Positions 1 to 10,213 of a stretch of DNA of 10,213 nt are shown piece by piece. The notes below the pieces were generated by a model. The model saw only the letters and a list, made by a program, of their open reading frames with translations. It ran no database searches and had not been told where the DNA came from. The DNA is taken from positions 1 to 10,213 of the forward strand of contig RCAB01000975.1 of NCBI GenBank assembly GCA_003640385.1, given 5' to 3'. Every line of letters starts with the position of its first letter. The first letter of the stretch is position 1. This stretch comes from Setaria digitata. Lineage: Eukaryota > Nematoda > Chromadorea > Rhabditida > Setariidae. Both the position numbers and the translations under genes were made by a program.

Positions 1-420
1 GAAATTGTTTGTCATTAGTATAGTGTCATCAGAAAGAAGTGGGAATATTTTCATGAAAACTCGAGTGGAATATCTCCACTTTTTTCTCCTCAAATATTTA
101 ATTTAAGAGTATTTCTTATTTTAGAAGAAAAGACCAGCAAAGAAATTTAATATTTCGAATCCATAATTTGTATGAGCTGTGTCTCGAGAGAAAGGCTTTA
201 TAATTGTATACGAAGAATATATAAGGAGTGTTGCAGTTGTTCCTTTCTCATGTAAATGATAATGAATCTATGCCGCTTCTTATCCAGTAGTAATATGTAA
301 AAAATTATTTCAGAAAAAATAAGAAAAACGATAACATTTAATAGCGACCCAATGAATCTTAAGCCAATTGTGATTGTTGATAAAGTACAGATTTACAATC
401 AGTTGAATATCACTTAGAAG
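1..420. other. No gene seen
   Basis: AT-rich DNA with stops in all frames. TTCGAATCC at 154-162 resembles a tRNA B box, but no cloverleaf surrounds it. Confidence 0.6.
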
Positions 421-435
421 CCTATGGTAGTTTGA

Positions 436-975
436 TTGATTACGGATTTAATTCTTACTCCTGTTTTCTGTCTGTCTCAAAATGATCTGGATGCCTTGGA
501 AAAGAGAGGAAAACAGATTCTTCAAACTGTTGAAAGAAAAACAAAGGGAGAAATATTTATTTTATTGAAGAAAGAAGGGGAAATGAAAACATACATCAGA
601 TGAGATGCGTATTCTTAATTCTGTAAATAAGCTTGAATCTATCCAAATCCATTCCCAGGAGGTGCAATAAGAGAAAGCTGCAGAAAGACTTAGCAACAAG
701 CAGTTTTCGATGGCTTACTGACAATTCGTATGAAGCAGATAAGAACTGGTCAGAAATTCTGACGAACTAGAACTTTTGCTGAAATTCATCCTCTCAGCTT
801 AGCAATTGAAATATTTAACTCTTCTTCCCTCACACTGACATTGAGTTATTGCAGAACAGAATGGAACAAGTGAAGTTCACAAATACCATCGAGAATGTCG
901 CAGCACTCCACAATTATTGTTATTTTGACAACTTCATTACTTCAATTTTCCTTATTCATTCAGAAATCAAATAGA
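436..975 (+). pseudogene. Decayed coding relic, charged helical protein, not recognised
   Basis: Several open pieces lie end to end on the + strand in shifting frames. 436-600 reads LSQNDLDALEKRGKQILQ, then TVERKTKGEIFILLKK and EGEMKTYIR, before TGA. 602-718 (shifted by one) reads EMRILNSVNKLESIQ, a TAA at 668, then EKAAERLSNKQFS. 717-767 contains YEADKNWSEIL, 761-799 DELELLLKFILSA, and 819-971 DIELLQNRMEQVKF. Similar K/E/L-rich helical composition continuing across frame changes is what a gene eroded by small indels looks like. No intact start, splice pattern or family was identified. The alternative is a series of chance open frames, or short exons of a real gene running in from the left. 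Confidence 0.4.
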
Positions 976-987
976 AACTAAGGAAAT

Positions 988-1320
988 TTGCATACAAAAT
1001 TTGCTCAACGCCATTGTTTATTATTGTGCCACTTTTCACTAAATGAATTGATTTCAATTTTCAAGGAATTTTTAAACTTGGATAAGGCTCTTTTATTCTT
1101 AAGATTCCTATATTTTGAGATTTTCTTAGATTACTGTTGGGCTCACATTGAATTCCGTCCCTTTTTGGAACTGCAAAAAACTTTTCTCAAACAAGTTTTT
1201 ATTTTCACATCCAGCCTGTTTTATTTCCGTGAGAAATGTGATTTAATTACCCATAAAATTAATTACCAGGATTTTTATGAAAAAATAAATTTTAATGAAC
1301 AGTTGCATTGTTATGACTAA
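988..1320 (+). other. Isolated 110-codon open stretch, hypothetical
   Basis: Opens at TTG 988 after TAA at 979 and ends with TAA at 1318-1320. It has no ATG near its start and no methionine after it, so it could only be an exon. It is rich in F, L and K, for example FKEFLNLDKALLFLRFLYF, and has no recognised motif. It follows the decayed relic directly and may belong to it. An open frame of this length is borderline for chance at this base composition. Confidence 0.2.
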
Positions 1321-3480
1321 GGAATTTTAGACTCAGATGAATCTTTCTGTCCAGAAAGATAGTCATTCGGTAACATTAACAGCTAAAGCATATAAATTAG
1401 ATAATCGCGACGAAAGAGTATCTTTTTTGTTTTTGTTTCCTGAATAAATCAACTTTCGAGTCCTAGCTAGGTGAACAAAAGAACTGCTTGGAATAATCTG
1501 CATTTGATTCTTATTTCTTTACTTCTTCCGTTAGCTTTTCGTTATCTCAGTATTTCTCTCATTATCTCCTCATGTTAAGAGTAGAAAAGAAGTCCATAAT
1601 TATGAATAAATTAATCGCGAAAACGAGGGTGATTTTGAGCAGCTAAAAATCTATTATTTCGATATTTATATAGCTGGTGCAAGTCTATTGCTGTAGTTAC
1701 TGCAAATTTTTATTAAATATATTTTAATAAACTGTTATGCATCATTTGAAAAAGAGAAGCCACTAACAGTACTCCTCTAAGCTTGAATTAGAAAGTTTGA
1801 AGTTTTTTTCTGAAATTTTAACTTTTATAGACACATTTTCCCTTCTCTTTGTAATGTTTTGAATCATGGCATTTAAAACCAGTGGAGATATGGAACTGAA
1901 ATATTTTTGGTGAAAAGCATTTCATTACTGTGACTTTTTTTCAAAGCAGTTGACACTTTATCAAAAATTTGATTTTCTATTTCATTCTACACTTCAAGGT
2001 AGTCTGATTGTACCGCAAAAGAATTTCAATTTTATAGGTGTAGTTTATACAGTAATGAAGAAGACTTGAGCCACTTTGAATATAAAGAAAAATGAAAAGG
2101 AATGAACATTGGTAGACATTAGTTTCACTGTAGTCACCAGCTTTATAGATCGTTGCATTTTATTCACTTCAGCAAAAGTTATGTTCTAGAATCTTTCGGC
2201 CATTTCCACTTCCCTCGTGGATTTTGCGATATCATTTTTTGTTAGTTATTGTCCTTGGTGTGATCAAAGCAGGTAAAAAGATACAATTAAGATAGCTTAG
2301 AATAGTTGCAGTTGAGATTATTTCTGTGATAATTAGAAGAGACTAATTCTGACAAGTACTCAAAAATTTTCATTCGGTGGTATTATTCTATTTAGCAGTC
2401 AACCCTACCTCACATTATTTCCAAGCAAATATTGTTTTACAATTCCAGCACTCGTTAACTTCTCCGCTAGAGGGAGATGGGGAATCATAAATTTCTCACC
2501 GGATTGATTTTCATTTTAAATTGTTACTGAAAAGATAAGAGCACAAAAAGTCGAAGAAAAAGAGACACATATAATGAAATTATTATTTGAAATTCCTACA
2601 GTCTGCCGAAACAAGCCAAAATCCCCAAGCAGTTAAACGTTTAGCCTTCACTTACGTACAAATGCTATTTCGAATAAAATAAAATGGGTTGGAGGGCATA
2701 ATTTTAAGTTGCGCGAAGTCAAAGGAAATGCCCAACAGCGAATTACTTTGTAACTGAATTGACGCTAAACAATATATCACTAATTTCCGTTACTGTTTTT
2801 AAAATTTCTTACTTTTTATTTCAACGACCAGAATAGTTTAAATATTTATATTGTTAAGATAGCTAAAAAATGTTACTATCCTTGTTAATTTACCAGTTTT
2901 CAAAAATAAGGGATACCACGACCAAATAAAATGCACTGCACTATTACTAATCATAATGCTTCTTAAGACAATATTATTATGTGAAGTTCAAATTTCAGAT
3001 GATTCAATCACTGTAGTATGTTTTCCTCTAAAAAGTTTCCTCCAAAGAAGGTAGGTATTTCTTCCTTAATATAGAAATGTATATAGAAAAAAATATATTC
3101 AATATAAAAATGTGCAACTTAGCTCACTCAGTGAGCTAGAGGGTATAAGATTGCTTAAATTAGTGTGTTACGGAATGCTTAAACAAAAATTTCTGCGAAA
3201 AAAGTCATTTTAAGGAAATTTTAGAGAATATGAAGTCAATAAAGATTTTTAATCCGGTGAATTTTGTGGTGCATCCATTTTACATTATGGTCAAAATTGC
3301 CATCAGTAAATTGACTACCAAACTTTCTTATTCCGTGTTGAAATAAGAAATAATAAAAACCTTGATGAAAAAGCAAGATTTCCGAGTAAAAATCCTTGGC
3401 TAGAAATCAGCGGAGAAAAAAAACCAACTCTCCCATCAATAGCTCAGTAACAAAAATATTGAAACTCACTTCTTCTAGTA
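1321..3480. other. Intergenic, no gene seen
   Basis: About 2.2 kb of AT-rich sequence with only short open frames and no splice-bounded coding stretch or RNA gene I can support. It presumably carries the channel's upstream control region. The one clear structural element is the palindrome at 3120-3138. A GATA-type AGATAAGA lies near 2533-2540, too common to weigh. Confidence 0.55.
3120..3138. repeat. 19-base perfect palindrome
   Basis: TAGCTCACT-C-AGTGAGCTA has nine-base arms around one central base, in otherwise AT-rich intergenic DNA about 510 bases upstream of exon 1. Dimeric transcription factors bind such sites. No family consensus is recognised. Confidence 0.6.
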
Positions 3481-3514
3481 TCAGAAGAGTCGGGATGGGA
3501 ATAATTCGGGTTTA

Positions 3515-3569
3515 ATCCATCGCTGATGGATCTGCAGCTCGTCTCAACACTGCATGCGAATAATGCAGT
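3515..3569. promoter_or_regulatory. Two small hairpins upstream of the channel
   Basis: ATCCATC-GCT-GATGGAT at 3515-3531 and ACTGCAT-GCGAATA-ATGCAGT at 3549-3569 are perfect 7-base stems only 17 bases apart, about 80-130 bases before the acceptor at 3648. They could be protein-binding palindromes or RNA structure in the leader (outron). They have no known match, and chance is possible for stems this short. Confidence 0.35.
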
Positions 3570-3604
3570 TTCATTCAAACGATGTGCTGCGTGGTTGGCA
3601 ACTA
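3526..3604 (+). other. Candidate alternative first coding exon
   Basis: An ATG at 3526 opens a frame (MDLQLVSTLHANNAVSF, then KRCAAWLAT) in the least AT-rich patch of the upstream region. A GTTCTT donor at 3605 (phase 1) followed by a 44-base pyrimidine-rich intron would join it to AACCTATGG at 3649 in frame with exon 1, extending the N-terminus by 28 residues. It has no motif, and the donor is weak though similar to others in this gene. Confidence 0.28.
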
Positions 3605-3646
3605 GTTCTTCTTTTACCCCTAAGTTTTCAATTTTTAAAAATTTCC

Positions 3647-3653
3647 AGAACCT

Positions 3654-3656
<3 letters not shown>
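3647..3656 (+). promoter_or_regulatory. Candidate trans-splice or cis-splice acceptor before the start codon
   Basis: A pyrimidine-containing TTTCCAG ends at 3648 and the ATG follows at 3654, five bases later. In nematodes this close spacing is typical of a spliced-leader acceptor that defines a very short 5' UTR. The same AG could instead end an ordinary intron if an upstream coding exon exists (see 3526-3604). The sequence alone does not decide between them. Confidence 0.5.
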
Positions 3657-8721
<5,065 letters not shown>

Positions 8722-9027
8722 AGATAAAGAAATCAGTCACGAAGCAAGCATGATGACAGACTGATAAACTTGTCAAATACAATTCATTTCCAAAAGACCT
8801 CGGAGAAATTAAGAAACTTCGACAACACTAAATTATTATTATTTTTTTTTTTTCAATTTAAATTACACCGTATTCTCTAAACATCTGTTTGGAAAGCTGT
8901 CGTTTTAATCGTTCCACTCAACATTTAAAAAACAAAGACAGAAGGCGTTAACATGAAAACACAAGAATTCGAGATTTGTTCTCAATGCATTGTGTGACAA
9001 ATTCTATCAGCTGTTTTTAAATTCTAG
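8722..9027. other. Non-coding spacer
   Basis: Contains a long T run (about 8841-8853) and no open frame of note. If 9028-9428 is an exon this is intron; otherwise it is 3' flank. Confidence 0.5.
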
Positions 9028-9428
9028 TGGAAGATTCAAATCTGTACGCATATAAATATTTCTTTAGTTTAGGATCAAAAACCTTTCGAACATGTTCAGA
9101 TAGCAGAAATGAGAGAATACGATGTTTGAAATCTACTTATAAAAAGTTGGCCAAAAACTCATTTCTCCGAGAAAATAACAAGATAGAAATTTCGAAATAT
9201 TATCTTCTTTACATTAGACGAAACTTCCACTCCTCAGTTATGAAATTTATTATTCCAGACCTGATTCTGAATTCAAGTACTTGGATAAAATCAAATCAAA
9301 TCAATAATTATTTTAAATATGACAGTGATAACATTTTCTTGTTCTTATTTCGTTTAACAGATTCAAATTCCAATGTCTGCAACTTAAAAAAATTCATTGA
9401 AATATCTGTGATAAGATTCATAGAATGA
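9028..9428 (+). other. Long open stretch with splice acceptor, candidate alternative last exon
   Basis: After AAATTCTAG a frame stays open for 133 codons, unusually long for this AT content, and ends with TGA at 9426-9428. It begins EDSNLYAYKYFFSLGSK and is rich in S, K, N, R and aromatic residues. There is no early ATG (first Met about residue 72), so it would need an upstream exon. It needs a phase 1 donor: exon 11 (G|GTTAGT at 7643) or an internal GT in exon 14 (8660) would fit. No family is recognised. It could be an alternative channel tail, part of another gene, or chance. Confidence 0.35.
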
Positions 9429-9697
9429 TCCATACCACTTCAATCAGTCAACGTTCGGCTGCTTTATATCGCCCATCTATTATGTGATTTGTAATGTAGA
9501 AAATTATAAAATAAAGAGTACGAACTTAGTTAAAGATTATTTCTGCACACCGAACGAAATCTGCACTTTCTTCCATTTCTTTATTTGATATGATTTAAAG
9601 TTAAAAAAGAAGTACTATAATTTATATTCTCCCAGTAAATGACTAGCGCAATGAACTATTTAAGAAAAAATAAAAAGGAAAATGAAAAAGTATACTT
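9429..9697. other. Non-coding spacer
   Basis: AT-rich, with the AATAAA at 9510 as the only feature. No open frame or repeat was found before the dead channel fragment begins. Confidence 0.5.
9510..9515 (+). terminator. Poly(A) signal AATAAA after the 9028-9428 open stretch
   Basis: A canonical AATAAA 82 bases after the TGA at 9426-9428, at a distance usual for a nematode 3' UTR. It supports, weakly, that the open stretch is a terminal exon. Confidence 0.35.
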
Positions 9698-9780
9698 TAG
9701 CCACAAAATGAACTTAACAATCCTTTGGTAAGCCAGATACGTCGGCTACATCAGATATCGCGATGATTGCTGCATTTATT
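9698..9780 (+). pseudogene. Dead partial copy of the channel exon 1 / exon 2 junction
   Basis: Aligns with about 3773-3842. The blocks CAATCCTTNGGTAAGNCAG and TCAGATATCGCG, then TTGCTGCATTT, are shared with few changes. On the left the copy reads NELNNPL against PEANNPS. On the right it reads ISR-stop-LLHLFIH against ISRCLLHLVMV, so a stop (TGA) replaces the cysteine codon and the helix soon ends in TAA. A one-base insertion after GCCACA breaks the frame further left. The segment between coding parts is 27 bases here and 23 in the gene. It is a non-functional remnant of a second channel gene or of a local duplication; no other channel exon is seen nearby. Confidence 0.8.
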
Positions 9781-9801
9781 CATACATTTATAAGAAATGA
9801 T

Positions 9802-10165
9802 CTTGATATTAATACTAGATTGTTGATCAAAAACGTAATTCAAGGTACTTAGTCTTGAATTTGTTGATAAATTATTAATCAAGAGTGCAATTATGAGTAG
9901 TTGACCATAAACTTGACACTAAATTGTGCATAAAGAACTTAATTCTAGGTGCTTAATCTTGAATTTGACAGTTATTGATCATAAAAGGCACAATTAGAAC
10001 TAGCTGAAATTGAATTTGACACTAAATTATTGATCAGGAATTTTTTCTAACTAGGTAATCTCGAATTTAACCACAAACTGTAGATCAGGCACTTGAATTT
10101 AAGTGATTATTCTCGGATCTGACATTAAATTATTGATCAAGAATTTAATTCTAGGCACCTTAATT
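9802..10165. repeat. Degenerate tandem repeat, about seven copies of a 52-base unit
   Basis: Copies begin near 9802, 9854, 9904, 9958, 10009, 10060 and 10112 (spacing 50-54). The unit runs roughly CTTGAATTTGACACTAAATT, then ATTGATCAAGAATTTAATTC and TAGGTACTTAAT. Individual copies differ from one another by many substitutions and small indels, so the array is old. The best-kept part is the palindromic TTGATCA core. It resembles a minisatellite or satellite remnant. The last 48 bases of the window show no further clear copy. Confidence 0.85.
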
Positions 10166-10213
10166 GAACCGAGTCGATACGTTCCTAATTTGTGCTTGTA
10201 AGTTATTTGTTAC

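Noticed and set aside
154..162. TTCGAATCC, resembling a tRNA B box
   Set aside because: No A box at a proper distance and no acceptor or anticodon stem could be formed around it.
3120..3145. Palindrome resembling a tRNA D-arm (TAGCTCA...AGAG)
   Set aside because: No B box follows and no cloverleaf can be drawn.

Overview
This looks like AT-rich (by eye about two-thirds A+T) nuclear DNA from a nematode. The genes are split by many short GT-AG introns of roughly 110-440 bases (one exceeds 840), and the only clearly recognisable gene is a two-pore-domain potassium (K2P) channel of the TWK class, a family greatly expanded in nematodes. The species cannot be named from the window. Acceptor sites are less uniform than the Caenorhabditis TTTTCAG type, so a parasitic lineage outside that group is possible, but this is only an inference.

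Bases 1-3500 are mostly non-coding. A decayed coding relic (about 436-975) shows helical, charged peptide fragments in drifting frames with stops. It is followed by an isolated 110-codon open stretch (988-1320) and then about 2.2 kb with no gene I can support. Just upstream of the channel (3490-3605) is a GC-richer patch with two small hairpins and a possible alternative first exon.

Bases 3649-8721 on the + strand hold the channel. I reassembled it by hand from 14 exons joined by matching splice phase, giving about 588 residues: N-terminus, M1, a long extracellular cap loop, pore 1 (TIGYG), M2, a cytosolic linker, M3, pore 2 (TIGLG), M4, the conserved TWK post-M4 block (WFGG...MTVK...FGDQ...KVEAGE...TLR) and a variable charged tail. 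No stop interrupts the assembled frame, so the gene appears intact. The exceptions are a suspicious 23-base gap before M1 and uncertain exon ends after M2 and at the 3' end. Alternative exons are possible near 3526, 6728 and 9028.

Bases 8722-10213 hold a possible alternative last exon (9028-9428) with a poly(A) signal. Next comes a dead, stop-containing copy of the channel's exon 1/exon 2 boundary (9698-9780). Directly beside it are about seven degenerate copies of a roughly 52-base tandem repeat (9802-10165). Together these suggest an old duplication or rearrangement that left a channel fragment next to a satellite-like array.
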